This document shows positions 21,501 through 35,454 of a DNA stretch of 64,000 nucleotides, one piece after another. Where the stretch lies: assembly GCA_020631735.1 (NCBI GenBank), contig CM036199.1, positions 14,972,834 through 15,036,833 of the forward strand, given 5' to 3'. Source of the stretch: Saccharum officinarum (Eukaryota; Streptophyta; Magnoliopsida; Poales; Poaceae). Under the pieces are notes generated by a model. The model had not been told where the DNA came from and searched no databases. It was given only the letters and a program-made list of their open reading frames with translations. The stretch's first letter is position 1; each line of letters begins with the position of its first letter. The position numbers and the translations under genes are program-made.

Positions 21501-22429
21501 CTTAGTTTCAAGCTTGATTAATTATGTCGTGGGAGTGGAGTCCAAGCATAAATTCTGATTCACATAAAACATGTATATAACTTGTGAAGCAACGACCAAG
21601 GATCCTTCTATAAATCTTCAAACAAAAATTGTACATAGATAGACAAAGAACAATGTGTACTCCTATCGGACTTCTTCCATTCATGCATGTTGATGATGTT
21701 ACTACAGTAATCTCTCATCATGTGAAGAACAATGCTGCTAGGACTTAAAATCTTTTTGATAAAAATATATTTTTATAAAAGATGGAAAACACTAGAGTTT
21801 CTACTTAACATGTGAAAAAAATACACAACTTGATTAAATTCGAAACCTAAAGTATGATTTATTATTTTAATAGCTCATGAAGCATATGGAAAATGTTTAA
21901 TTGATAAATCACATAGCAATAACATAACATAGATGATTCACTTTAAATTATATTAATACTACAAGATAGTCAATTTGATAAGTTGTTGTTTTAAATAAGT
22001 TTATATGTTTTAATTGAAACACAATGTCATATCAATATTGGTAATTTAATTTTATACACTCTATGATATATAAAACAATAGTACACACATAATTATGTGA
22101 TATAACAAATTCAACAAGTTCAATACCAAGCTCCATATGAGTTTCAACGTAATCAACATGTGGAAACAATAATACAAGGACCTAAACTCTTTCCAAACAG
22201 TAACTCACCTTCTGATAATGTGTAAAACAACGTAAAGTCACACATGACTCTACATTTAAACATGATCTAAAGTATACCTAAATTTACATCTAATTACCCA
22301 CGTACTCTTATCATAACAGTGTAGACAAGTTTCATTCCCATCAAATCATCTGTCTTCATTCTTATTATACCATGTTAGCTTATTTAATGAGATGAAACCT
22401 CCACTATTAGCCCTATATACCCAACTAAG

Positions 22430-22570
22430 GTCTTGTTTGGATGCACATATATTCATCTTAGTCCACATGGGTTGAAATGGACTATGGTGGAATTTGATTT
22501 TAATTTCCACCACGATCTACTCTAACACATATGGATTGAGGTGGATACATTTGTATCCAAACAAGGCCCA
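22430..22570. mobile_element. Foldback MITE
   Basis: The left end GGTCTTGTTTGGATGCA and the right end TGTATCCAAACAAGGCC are inverted repeats, and the interior also pairs (TCCACATGGGTTGAA against GATTGAGGTGGA). Similar GTTTGGAT-ended elements are common in grasses. The superfamily is not certain. Confidence 0.6.
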
Positions 22571-22973
22571 AAGGTTTTGGTATGATTTCGTCTATGCCAT
22601 ATCGAGGTGTTTCCATATCCACCCAAACCTTTTGGCACTCAATTCTACTTAGCCAACCTAGTCCAAGGGTCCATGCAATAGATTCGAGATGAATAATAAC
22701 TAGAAGATACTTCGTGTCTTGTTGCGGGGATTGTGAAGAATTTGAGTAAAATTAAGTGAAGATGATATGGATATCTTGCAATTAAGAGGTTGAAAGTTAG
22801 TGTGATGATATAGCTGCTAGTGGAACATGATGTGGATAGTTAGTTAGAGAGGATGTGAATGACATATACTTGTAGTGTGTGGATAGTTAGTGGGATGATG
22901 TGGATGACTTATCTTGAGATAGACTTGTCGTATCGATTATAGTTTTATATATAACAAACATGAGATATAGGTT

Positions 22974-23492
22974 CTTTTTTGCAACGAAAGAATAATTATA
23001 TTAGATAATAGCCGGGTATATTAACATGTTACAAGCACTCTGGATTACACTATAAATATCTAGAAACTGATTTAATCTAAATTGGACATACTTTGAATAG
23101 CTCCAAATCTCAAAATCAAACATGTACGATGCTTTACATTGTGGATGACCGCACAGACAAACACTCGGCAAAAGGCTAGAGAACATATGTCCAACAATCG
23201 ACAGCCAACATTTATGTAGGCGGAGCTGACAAACTTCTTCTTTCTGATGTCTTCCTTCTTCCTCTTTCTGCCACCGAAGAATGAGGAAGACTAATCTGAA
23301 ATTTATTCTCCCTATACTAGTCCTTTATCGTGGCCAGATCTAATCACAGTAAAATGGAGAAGAAACCGGAGAAAATTATTCTATGGTAGCGACACTATCT
23401 CCGTCTTAATATCGCCGTCCGAAAATTAAAGTCTTCGTGTCATCGTACCGGTGAGGATGCTGATGTCGTAGTTATCGCTCTCATGTTGAACG
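22974..23492 (-). mobile_element. Small retroposon, inverted 5'-truncated copy
   Basis: Read on the minus strand it matches the element at 39244-40022, including AGCTCCGCCTAC, GTGCGGTCATCCA and a 3' tail of A residues (T-run at 22975-22980 on the + strand). It is flanked by TATAGGTT at 22966-22973 and 23493-23500, a plausible target duplication. No ORF of its own is visible. Confidence 0.6.
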
Positions 23493-23651
23493 TATAGGTT
23501 GCTAGGGAAAAAAAACGAAAGCTTCCAACAAATGGAAGCCTAACTCGTCCGGTAGCACTAAAGGGACAAAGAGTCCACGTCGCATCTGAATCCCAACGCA
23601 ACAAAGGGACAAGAGTCGACGTCACCTGTCCACCACCACGTTTGCAATACA

Positions 23652-23658
23652 TATAAAG
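23652..23658 (+). promoter_or_regulatory. Probable TATA box of the aldo-keto reductase gene
   Basis: TATAAAG about 100 bases upstream of the ATG at 23757, at the normal distance for a plant promoter with a ~70-base 5' UTR. Confidence 0.55.
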
Positions 23659-23756
23659 CGACCGGCACGGGATCACGGCACGCGCATCCCTGTCCCTGTT
23701 CCGCACCAGGACATTGTAGCTACAGCGCACCACATCAGACCTGCAGCCGCGTCAGC

Positions 23757-25595
23757 ATGGCATCTACGGGGACGGCGGCGGCGGCGGCGGTGCCGGAGGT
23801 CGCCCTGCAGTCGGGCGACGCGAGGCCGATGCCGATCGTCGGCATGGGCACGGCGCAGTTCCCCCTGGTGCACGAGGCCACCAAGAACGCCGTGCTGGCG
23901 GCCATCGAGGTGGGTTCCGCCACTTCGACACGGCCTTCTTGTACGGCACCGAGAAGCCGCTCGGCGAGGCCGCGGCCGAGGCAATCCGCCGCGGGCTCGT
24001 GCGGTCTCGGGAGGAGCTGTTCGTGACGTCCAAGCTGTGGTGCTCGCAGAACCACCCGGACCTCGTGCTGCCGTCCATCCGGGAAACTCTCAAGTAAGTC
24101 CCTATTGTTGTACCTGTACTGCTCCGAAATTACTATGTAGCCGGCGTTCCAATTGTAGATGATTTTTTTTCTCAAATCAAATAAAAAACTATTCCTGTCG
24201 CGTGCCGTTGGAGCAGGAACCTGCAGATGGAGTACGTGGACCTGTACCTGATCCACTGGCCGGTGTGCGTCAACGGGCCGCCCAGGTTCCCGAACAAGAA
24301 GGAGGACGCCGTGCCGCTGGACTTCGAGGGCGTGTGGCGCGCCATGGAGGAGTGCCAGCGGCTGGGCCTCGCCAAGGCGATCGGCGTCAGCAACTTCACC
24401 ACCAAGCACCTCGACAGGGTCCTGGCCGTCGCCACGATCCCGCCCGCGGTGAACCAGGTGGAGCTGAACCCGGTGTGGCAGCAGCGGACGCTGAGGGCGT
24501 ACTGCGCCGACAGGGGCATCCACGTCGCGGCCTACTCGCCGCTGGGAGGGCAGAACTGGGACGGGCAGGGCAACGCCGTGCTGGACTCCGAGGTGCTCGC
24601 CGAGATAGCCAAGGCCAGAGGGAAAACCGTCGCGCAGGTACGCTATTAGCAGCTAGTGCTGGCCGGCTGGGTTTTCTTCTTTTTCCAATCTCCACCCACC
24701 GCGCTTCGATTGGCGTTTTCTGACGTGCGGTGGTGTCGTGGACATCGGACCAGGCCCGTCTTAGGGGTAGGGGCAGCCAGTGTGATGCCCGAGGGCCCAT
24801 GTCGATTGGGGGCTATGAGTATAATATATGTATTTCAGTATTTAGCTCATAGTTCACTCGTTTAGGTTCACTCTAGTGTGCGGGACGTTCGATAACTAGT
24901 CCCCGGCTCCGTGCATGTCTGTCTGCAAACCTTCATATGCACTCGTGGTTTGTATTCGTGAGTTTCCATGACGGCATGAGTGTCATGTGTTGTGGTCGTT
25001 TGCGTCCGTATATTCTTAGCGACTTATAATATAGTTATTTCACCGTTGTTTAGTTTCTTTGTTATAATATGACTATTTTTTGAACTAAGTATATGTTACA
25101 GATTAATTCTTATTATTACTATATAATTCAACCGTCATGTTAAAATATTAGATTGCTAGGCCCGAAAGGCCCTAGAAATTGTTGAGACGGCACTGCATTG
25201 GACTGGCCGATAAGGTTTGGTTGATCACGTATTCGTCGTCGTCTTTGCCTTGGTTTCTCTAGGTGTCGCTATGTCACTACTGAGACCAACTCGTGACTGC
25301 CTGACGTCTACTCTCTGCTCTCTTCAACTATATTCAATGTTGTCTTGTCTTCTCTTATTAGGTGGCGTTGCGATGGATACATGAGCAGGGAGTGACGTGC
25401 ATCGTCAAGAGCTATAACAAGGAGAGGCTGAAGCAGAACCTTGAGATATTCGACTGGGAGCTGACCGAGGAGGACCGGTTCAAGATCAGCCAGATCCCAC
25501 AGAAGAAGGTCATGAAGGCTACTAGTGGCTTGTTCTCGGAAGAGGGTGAGTTCACGTCTGTGGATCCTGCAGAACTAAATATTGTAGAGGAATAG
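23757..25595 (+). pseudogene. NAD(P)H-dependent aldo-keto reductase (AKR4 family), three exons, one-base frame break
   Basis: Exons 23757-24093, 24217-24637 and 25362-25595, with GT-AG introns in frame. The product would be about 330 residues, the normal AKR length. Family marks: [13 protein letters not shown] near the N-terminus; catalytic Asp and Tyr ([15 protein letters not shown]); Lys (FVTSKLWC); His (YLIHWPV); then IGVSNFTTKHLD, YSPLGGQ and [14 protein letters not shown] for cofactor binding. The closest cereal groups by recollection are DMAS/codeinone-reductase-like oxidoreductases; the substrate cannot be told. At 23909-23912 the frame shifts: GAGGTGGGTTCC lacks one base relative to the E-V-G-F-R expected, so the catalytic half is read only in a second frame. 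All else is intact, so this is either a very recent null allele or a sequencing error in a G run. Intron 2 holds a hAT MITE. Confidence 0.85.
24751..25195. mobile_element. Non-autonomous hAT element in AKR intron 2
   Basis: Flanked by CATCGGAC (24743-24750) and CATTGGAC (25196-25203), an 8-bp duplication with one change. Ends are CAGGCCCGTCTTA and, inverted, CAGTGCCGTCTCAA. Length 445 bp, no coding capacity. Confidence 0.7.
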
Positions 25596-27575
<1,980 letters not shown>

Positions 27576-28586
27576 GTTGAAATGTGAGCAATTGTGCTAA
27601 GTCAAATGCTTAAATCCTTTTTTCTAGATGATAGAGAAAAATCTGGCCTCATCTAAACTCGAGAGTCAAGACATCTGACCGCTTATCACAAGTTATTACT
27701 ATTGCTCTAGACGTAAGCATCACATACTCTGATGACTGAATAAACCGACTAGAATAGCACTACCTAGATGTTGACTTGTTGAGGACAGAAACATTTGTAC
27801 TACCGATGCATGTTGCATGTACTTTATCTTCAGATCAACCTACGGGGCCTTTTTTAGGGCACCAAGTTCAAGTATATTAGCAAAGACTTAAACCTTGGCG
27901 CCTCCTAGAGTATAGTGTTTCATTTGGTTGGCCTGCTGTAACCACTTATAGCAAGTTATGGCCCTAGCCATGAGCATCGCAAATACAAACTGTGACAATT
28001 GAATAAACCAACTAAAACACCCCTACCGATGTTGAGGATAGACACATTTGTATTGGTGCTATATTAGGTACTTTGTCTTCTAGATTAGCTTACATGGCTT
28101 CCTTTGAGGGCAGCACCAAGTTCAAGCCTTAGTAAAGACTTTGGAAATCTTGGGTGCCTCCTAGAGTAAAGTATTTCATTTGTATGGCCTGCCATAACAT
28201 TGTTGGATTGATGATCACCTTACGCAACAATGCCTGTGTCACCCTCATCCCACAAATGTCCTCTATATGATAAGGTGGAGGAAATCATTACATGTATTTT
28301 TGATATACTGTGTCTTTGACAAACAAATTTGTATGTTATAGATACTTCGATTTGTTGGCCTAGTGCGGTCAGTGTTGGTGGGTCGACACCATCTATTGTT
28401 TCAATTTGTGTGGTCTAATGCATCACTCTTGATTGAGCCCAAACAGCAGGGGTTTCTAGTCGTTGTCATGCTGGCAGCATATATAGTTCATCTGGAAACA
28501 TCGCAATGAATGTGTACGTAGGAGCCCTAGTGTCCCATTTCTTATTCAACGAATTAGAGAAGATGTTGATCTTTGGTGCTCTATTG
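27576..28586 (+). mobile_element. LINE 3' remnant, copy B
   Basis: Collinear with 20053-21048, including the internal ~230-base duplication, the zf-RVT-like block and the WKHRNECV-like block. It differs by scattered substitutions and short indels. The same internal structure in both copies argues for a segmental duplication rather than two insertions. Confidence 0.6.
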
Positions 28587-28781
28587 GTGCCACATAATTG
28601 GAATCCCTCTAATCATGAGCTCACCTTCGTCTTGTTATTTTGATTCATTTGGTCGCTTCTCTAATTTCCTAGTTATGATCTTTATTTTTTCTAGGGGGTG
28701 CTAAGTATTTGTGGGTGTGTGCTTAGGCCTTATTTGTAGTATATGGGTTTTTTCCTTAATATAGTTGCAGGGCAGATCTAG

Positions 28782-30768
28782 TGAAGGCTCAAGTTTGGTT
28801 TTGGTGAATTGATGAAACCCTATGTGCTAACATATTTACTCTAGTGATTATGAAATAGGTAGCACTTTCCAAGTGATGGAGCATATGAAGATCATGATGA
28901 TGGTGATGACATGGTGATGATCAAGTGCTTGGACTCGGAAAAGAAGAAAGAGAAAAACAAACAGCTCAAGGCAAAGGTGAAACTTGATAGGAGCTTTTTG
29001 GTTTGGTGATCAAGACACTTAGCGAGTGTGATCACATTTAGGATCAATAGTTGTACTATCAAGAGGGGTGAAACTCGTATCGAAATGTGGTTATCAAAGT
29101 GCCACTAGATGTTCTAACTCATTGCATATGCATTTAGATTCTAGTGAGTGCTAACACCCTTAAAAATGTTTGTGAAAATATGCTAACACATGTGCACAAG
29201 GTGATACACTCGGTGGTTGGCACATTTGAGCAAGGGTGGTGAAGTTGGTGAAGTGAAGGAGACGATTATCACTGGAAAACAGTGACCGGACACAGCTCTT
29301 GGTGTGACCGGACTCGGGGTCCCTGTGTCCGGTCAATTTTAGAGCAAGGTGGGGCACTCAGGCTCTGATTGGGGCAATGACCGAACGTTGGTCAACTTGT
29401 GACCTGACGCAATGGTCCTGCTTCCAGTCAGGCTGTCGTACGCTGACGTGATGGCGCACAGTGAACAGAAGGAGGACCTAATGTTGGGTGCATCCGGTCA
29501 TGGCGCATCTGACATGTCCGATCGCGTTTGGGTGGCTCTGGATCATCTCTGGAACCGACCTGATACTGGGGAGTCGGTGTGATCGGCGCGTCCGGTTGTA
29601 GTGTGGCGGCTCGTAGGTTTGTGCTGACCTGACGCGGCACGGGTGCGTCAGGTCATACACTGGTGAGTCCAGTTGCCACTTAAGTGATCGCACGGGAGCT
29701 TTTTGAACGGGAGTGACACGTGGACGGCATCGGTTGACCGTACGCTGAGGCGTGCGTCCGATCACATCTGATCGGCACATTCGGTCACCCTGAGGACTGT
29801 GAGGTGCAGGGGCCCAACGGTTCTATTTCGTGGGAGCCTTTATTTAAGCCCATTGGCTGGCTCAAGCTCATTCTCTTGGCCATTTGCATTGATATAGCAA
29901 CCTTGTGAGCTTAGCCAAAGCCCTCCCACTCATCTCCATCATTGATTCATCATATTTGTGAGATTTGGGAGTGAATCCAAGTGCATTGCATGAGTGATTG
30001 CATCTAAAGGCATTTGGTGATTGTGTTTCGTTGTGGGTTTCGCTTATTTCTCTTGGTGGTTACCGCCACCTAGACGACTTGGTGCAGCGAGGATCATCGA
30101 GCGGAGGTTGGTGATTGTCTCCGGCTCCGATCATGGTGATTGTGAGGGGTTCTTGACCTTTCCCCGACGGAGAGCCAAAAGACACTCTAGTGGATTGCTC
30201 TTGGCTTGTGTGATCCTTATCTTGTGTTGGTTGTACGGCACCCTATTGAGGGTTTGGCATGTGATGCCAATTAGTGCGTGAACCTCCAAGTGAGCGAATC
30301 GCTACAACGAGGACTAGCTTGCCGGCAAGCAAGTGAACCTCAGTAAAAAAAATCTTATATCATCTTGTCCAAGGATTTCTTGGTATTTATTGTGATTGAT
30401 TGTGATCATCTTGTGATTGGCTCAATTCCTTGGCATGGCGGTATAATCATCACCACCCTCTCTTGTGCTTTATATTTCTAGTGTTGCTTCGCTATTTAGT
30501 GTAATTAGTTTTGAGAGCAAGCTTGTGTCGAGTCTAGTGGTTAGTGAGACTCTTTAATTAGTCTTTGAGAGCTCAGTAACTTAGTATAGTGGCATAGCCA
30601 TTGTGTGGATAGAGATTATAGTGACTAGAATTGTGGTAGGTGGCTTGCATTTTTAGTAGGTTAGCGCAACATTCGATTCGCCTCATATTTGTCTAACCAC
30701 TTTGCTTAGTGTTTTTGTAGAAATTTTTATAGGTCATTCACCCTCTTTCTAGCCATTAGGACCTTTCA
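28782..30768 (+). mobile_element. Solo LTR of a copia element (1987 bp)
   Basis: Starts TGAAGGCTCAAG and ends GGACCTTTCA. Flanked by TCTAG (28777-28781) and TCGAG (30769-30773), a 5-bp target duplication with one change; the empty site CAGATCTAGATAGAG is at 34621-34635. It carries decayed CCGGAC/GTCCGGTC motifs at 29285-29790. No PBS or internal region follows, so it is a solo LTR left by LTR-LTR recombination. It belongs to the same family as the minus-strand LTR at 55887-57732. Confidence 0.88.
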
Positions 30769-31130
30769 TCGAGATAGAGACTAGGGGGTGCGGGGGCACC
30801 CACGCCAAAATTGAGAAACAGCGACTATCATCACATTTTCGTCATATATGCACCCATATAGCAAAATTTTGTGCAACCATAAGACAAACGCACCCCCTCA
30901 AATTTGGTTTAATTTTTTCCATGTAAATTGGGAGGCTCGCCTACCGGTTCAATAAGATTTAAAAAAACTCTAACTCCAAAGTTCGGCTGAGAGAAACCAA
31001 CTAGGAGCAATTCTATTGCTAAATCACGCATGTTGTTTCTGATCGTTACGCCATTGCTCCCATTTCCTTGTTCTTTTTATTTTGCATATCTCTGCTTTTA
31101 GGTAATGTCATGGTAGTCCACCACCAGATG

Positions 31131-34100
31131 GAGGGGCGGATTTACCAATCTGGCGAGCCCTGGCGGCCGCCAGACCTCACCTCGGGCAAGACCCCCCCTC
31201 CCGCGCGCTCCAGCCATGGCCGTCGATGACAGAAGAGCACGAGCGCTGAGCTCGAACAGGCAGACCGTAGACGGAAGAAGACGAAGTCGAGTAGTCGACG
31301 TGAAGCGTTATTTCCCTGGAGACCTGAAGTGTGCTTGGGCCTTTAAGTCTTAACTGGGTTGTATGCCTGTATACTCCATCACAGGATGAAGCCCATATGG
31401 CCATATAGATTATAGAATGTGAATCGCCTAGCGTCGATTCAGTTGCTCCATCTGGTCATCTCCGTCTCTCCGACTGCGCCGCTGCTTGTGACGCGGCGAC
31501 GGCGCTACTGGCGTACTGCTGGCCGGCGGTCCGCTGTTCGTTCTTTAGCGATGGAGAATTCTAATGCAGCAGCAACGCATAGGGGAAAAAAGAAAAGGCA
31601 AGTTAATTTGATTCCATCTATTACAAATTTGATTGGCAATTTGGCATATAGTTGAGCAATTGATTTACTGAATTTTTTTAATTCATAGTTGTAGGCTTAA
31701 AGAGATACTTTAGCACCGTTTCTAGACCAAGTTCGGGTACAGATACTGCTGCAGTTGAAGAACCAATTGAAGTTGCAGCTGCTGCACTGGAAGAGGAAGA
31801 TGGAGTAACTCCAACTGCAGAAACAGAAGCGGCTGAGGCTGCTGCTCAAGAACAACCACAAGAAAATGAACAAGGAGATGGTGAGTGTATTACAGAGTTT
31901 AGCCCAGAATATATAATTGCTGATCCAGGAATCCGTATTCCAATTGAGAAGTTTCATCCAAACATTAGAGATCAAGTGAAGAGAGCTTATTTGTTGAAGG
32001 GCCCAACCCAACCTCTTGGTCATCCTTTTTCTCGCAAGCCTGAAGGCAGTAAAGATGCTAGGGGTTTTTGTGAAGCATGGTTTAAAAGTATGATTGGTTA
32101 GAATATAGTGTGGAAAAGGATTGTGCTTATTGCTTTTATTGATTTCTTTTTAAGGATGAACCATCGGATGGTCATTTTGGTCATGATGTCTTCACAAAGG
32201 TAGGCTTTAATACTTGGAGAAATGCCTATAAAGCTTTTCCTTTACATGTTGGTGGCGTTGCAAGCCAGCATAATGCAGCAAGAAAAAGATGTGATGATTT
32301 TAAGAATCCGAGGGGGGCAGTAGACACTAGGTTGAGGAATTATAGCAAGGAATCTGAAATCAAATATAAAATCCGTTTGACTGCTGCTTTAGATTGTGCA
32401 AGATTTCTCCTTATGCAAGGTCATTCTTTTCGTGGGCATGATGAATATGATTCCTCTCTAAATAAGGGTAATTATTGAGAAATAATTGATTGGTACAAGG
32501 ATAAGAAGGAAGATGTAAGAATTGCATTTGAAGAGCTGTGTCCAGAAAATTGCCAAATGCTTGCTCCAAGTATTCAGAAGGACCTTGCCAAATGTTGTGC
32601 ACAAGAGGTCACCCAAGTTATCATGGGCGAGATGCAGATGGGGAGTGGTCTTTTCTCTATCCTTATTGATGAGTCACGTGATATATCAATCAAAGAGCAA
32701 ATGGCCGTAATTGTACGGTAAGTTGTTATTTGCATTTTTTTCTTATTTAGTTGCCTATTGTTGCATTAAATAACTAGTATCAAACTGCCATGTGTGATGT
32801 AGGTATGTAAATAATAAAGGAAAGGTTATGGAGAGATTTTTGGGTTTAAAACATGTTAAAGAGACCTCAGCAGCTGCATTGAAGAGTGCTTTTGTTGAGA
32901 TACTTGCTAGTCATAATTTACCAATTGCTAGGATGCGTGGACAAGGATATGATGGAGCATCCAACATGAGAGGGGAATTTAATGGCTTGCAAAAACTGAT
33001 TCGTGATGACAATCCATATGTCTTCTACGTTCATTGCTTTGCACACCAATTGCAATTGGTTGTAGTTGCCATCAGTGAATGTTGTTCAGGAATAAAGGAA
33101 TTTTTGACCATGTCAATTTGATTGTGACCAACACTAGTGCATCTTGCAAGAGGAAGAATTTATTGACTGAACAACATCGTAAAAATATTTTGGTTGCATT
33201 GGGTACTGGTGAGATTTTTTCAGGAAGAGGCAAGCATCAAGATACTACTTTGGTTAGACCTGGAGACACTAGATGGGGCTCACATTATACCACATTGCTT
33301 CGTATTGAATCAATGTGGGATGCTATTCTACCAGTGTTGGTCTTTGTGAATGAAGAGAAGCGCTATGCAAATAGTGTTGGAGGTTTGGTACACATAATGG
33401 AGAGTTTTAATTTTGTGTTCATTATGAAGCTGATGCTGAAACTTTTTCAGGTTACAAATGAGCTATCACTTCTTTTGCAAAAGAAAGATCAGAATATTGT
33501 TCAAGCCATGTCTTTGCTTACTGATGTGAAAGCAAGGTTGATTGAACTGAGGAATAATGGTTGGGAGGCATTATTTGCTGAAGTTAAAACCTTTTGTGAT
33601 GCAAAGAAAATTGTGGTACCAAATATGGAAGCACCAAGGCCAAGATGGGGCCGATCAAGGCAAGAAAAAGGGATAATGGTTACTAAAGATCATCATTATC
33701 GTGTTGATACTTTCTATGCTGCATTAGATGCTATAAATACTGAGATGGATCACCGCTTCAATGAGGTCTCTACAGATTTGCTTGTTAGTTTTTCTTGTCT
33801 AGACCCAAGGCAATCTTTCTCAAAGTTGGATGTTGAAAAGCTTGCTCGACTTACAGATATCTATGACAGTGACTTCTCCATTAGTGATCGTGGCTCTATA
33901 AGGGATCAACTACATCTCTTTATCGATCATGTTAGGAGAGTTCCTGAATTTAGTGGTTGCACTGATCTTAGAAGTTTAGCAATGAAGATGGTCGAAACTG
34001 AAAGACATATGATGTTTCCATCGGTTTATCGCCTTATTGAGCTCGCTTTGCTCCTTCCAGTGGCAACGGCATCCGTCGAAAGAGTCTTCTCAATTATGAA

Positions 34101-34482
34101 TATTATTTAAAACCGATTTGCGTAACAAGATAGCTAATGATTGGCTCAATGATTTGATGATATGCTATGCCTAGCGTGAGATATTAAAGTACTTGATGAT
34201 GAAGTGATTATGAAGCGGTTTCAAGCCATCAAAAGGCGGAGAATGAATTTGCCACGGCCTCCACGACATAATTAGTGTTTTTCAATTGGTATGTTCATTC
34301 CCCATCACTAGAATATGCAATTATGAGATTAAAAAGCATCAATTATGAGATTGTGACATGGTTTACGGATATATCGTCATTTTTCATGATATTATCTCTT
34401 ATATTTTATACAATCGCTTCGCGAAAAAAACTAGCAGCCCAAAGTTCGCCATAGGTCATTTTTTGTCCCGGATCCGCCACTG
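31131..34482 (+). mobile_element. hAT transposon, near full length, 8-bp TSD
   Basis: Target duplication ACCAGATG at 31123-31130 and 34483-34490; the empty site is in the duplicate at 34987-34994. Ends are GAGGGGCGGAT and ATCCGCCACTG (inverted CAGTGGCGGAT), so the left end carries two changes. The 3352-bp element encodes one broken transposase. Confidence 0.88.
31551..34173 (+). pseudogene. hAT transposase (TTF-type zinc finger, DUF4371, C-terminal dimerisation)
   Basis: The start is probably ATG 31551 (MENSNAAATHRGKKKRQ), with an intron before 31697. Blocks in order: a TTF-type finger region (EKDCAYCFYCFLF) near 32115-32150; DFKNPRGAVDTRLRNY near 32297-32345; SILIDESRDISIKEQMAVIVR near 32655-32717; an intron to ~32803; DUF4371 core GQGYDGASNMRGEFNGLQ near 32942-32995 and VHCFAHQLQLV near 33030-33062; and the hAT dimerisation block RLIELALLLPVATASVERVFSIMN near 34030-34100. 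Frame is lost near 32090, 33100 and 34105, and a TGA replaces a probable Trp near 32476. It resembles the zinc finger MYM-type 1-like proteins of grass genomes. It is inactive as read. Confidence 0.82.
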
Positions 34483-34519
34483 ACCAGATGGTTAAACCAT
34501 GGACAAGTAATAAAGTTTT

Positions 34520-35024
34520 CCTAGTTATTTTTTCTAGGGGGGTGCTAAGTATTTGTGGGTGCGTGCTTAGGCCTTATTTGTAGTATATGGGTTTTTTCCT
34601 TAATATAGTTGCAGGGGCAGATCTAGATAGAGACTAGGGGGTTGCGGGTGCACTCACGCCAAAATTGAGAAACAGCAACTATCGTCACATTTTCGTCATA
34701 CATGCAGGATCCATATAGCAAAACTTTGTGCAACCATAAGGCAAATGCACCCCCTTCAAATTTGGTCTAACTCCATCCCTATAAATTGGGAAGCTCACCT
34801 ACCTGTTCAATAAGATTTTTTTATATAAAAAAACTCTTAGCTCCGAAGTTCGGCGGAGAGAAACCAACCAGTAGCAATTCTATTACTAAATCATGCATGT
34901 TGTTTCTGATAGTTATGCCATTGCTCCCATTTCCTTGTTCTTTTTTATTTTGCATCTCTCTGCTTTTAGGTAACATCATGGTAGTCCACCAGATGGTTAA
35001 ACCATGGACAAGTAATAAAGTTTT
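34520..35024 (+). repeat. Tandem duplication, copy 2 (uninterrupted)
   Basis: The ~505-base duplicate of 28666-34519, holding the empty target sites of both insertions in copy 1. No coding capacity. Confidence 0.85.
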
Positions 35025-35454
35025 AGAAATACGAAAATCATTTAGGGGGCCATCAAGTCATCTTTTATGATTTCCTAGAAAGCCAGGTGGAAAGTCATCA
35101 TATATTCCTATGCATGATGCACCGCGCGCAGCACCGGGCATATGTACATTCTCAGATTCTCTCGGCGATCTGGGGCAATGGTAATCGAACAATTAAGCAG
35201 CTCCCGGAAGCAAGTGAGGCCAGCAAGTAAGCAGCAGCAGGCAAGCAAGCAAGGGTAAGACGTGCAAGCGAAGCAGAGTCGCCCGGCAGCAATAGCATAG
35301 GACATGGACAAGCAACGCACAAAACACGCGCAAGCTTTCCGTCCTCTTGCAGTCTATATAATGTTCATAGATCCTACACAAAGAGAACAGGAGCAATATC
35401 GTCTCCTGTTCCTCTTGCAAGGAGGAAAAAAAAAGGAGGAGCAAGGAACGAGAC
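35025..35454 (+). promoter_or_regulatory. GAD promoter and 5' UTR
   Basis: TATATAA at 35355-35361 lies 94-100 bases before the ATG, followed by a purine-rich leader (GGAGGAAAAAAAAAGGAGGAGC). No other regulatory element is certain. Confidence 0.5.

Larger units (their letters stand above)
21049..22965. other. AT-rich intergenic DNA
   Basis: No coding pattern. It contains the minisatellite at 21226-21500 and the MITE at 22430-22570, each listed separately. GGATAGTTAG and GATGATGTGGAT words repeat near 22835-22900. I see nothing else. Confidence 0.5.
28666..34519 (+). repeat. Tandem duplication, copy 1 (split by two insertions)
   Basis: Without the solo LTR (28782-30768) and the hAT element (31131-34482), this copy is about 0.5 kb and matches 34520-35024 from CTAGTTAT...CTAGGGGGTGCTAAG to CATGGACAAGTAATAAAGTTTT. 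Copy 2 shows both insertion sites empty. Confidence 0.85.

Noticed and set aside
23735..24523. Long minus-strand frames across the AKR exons
   Set aside because: They run through the AKR intron and are GC-bias shadows of a well-supported plus-strand gene.
24751..25195. An additional AKR exon
   Set aside because: No frame continuity; the flanking 8-bp duplication and inverted ends mark a hAT MITE.
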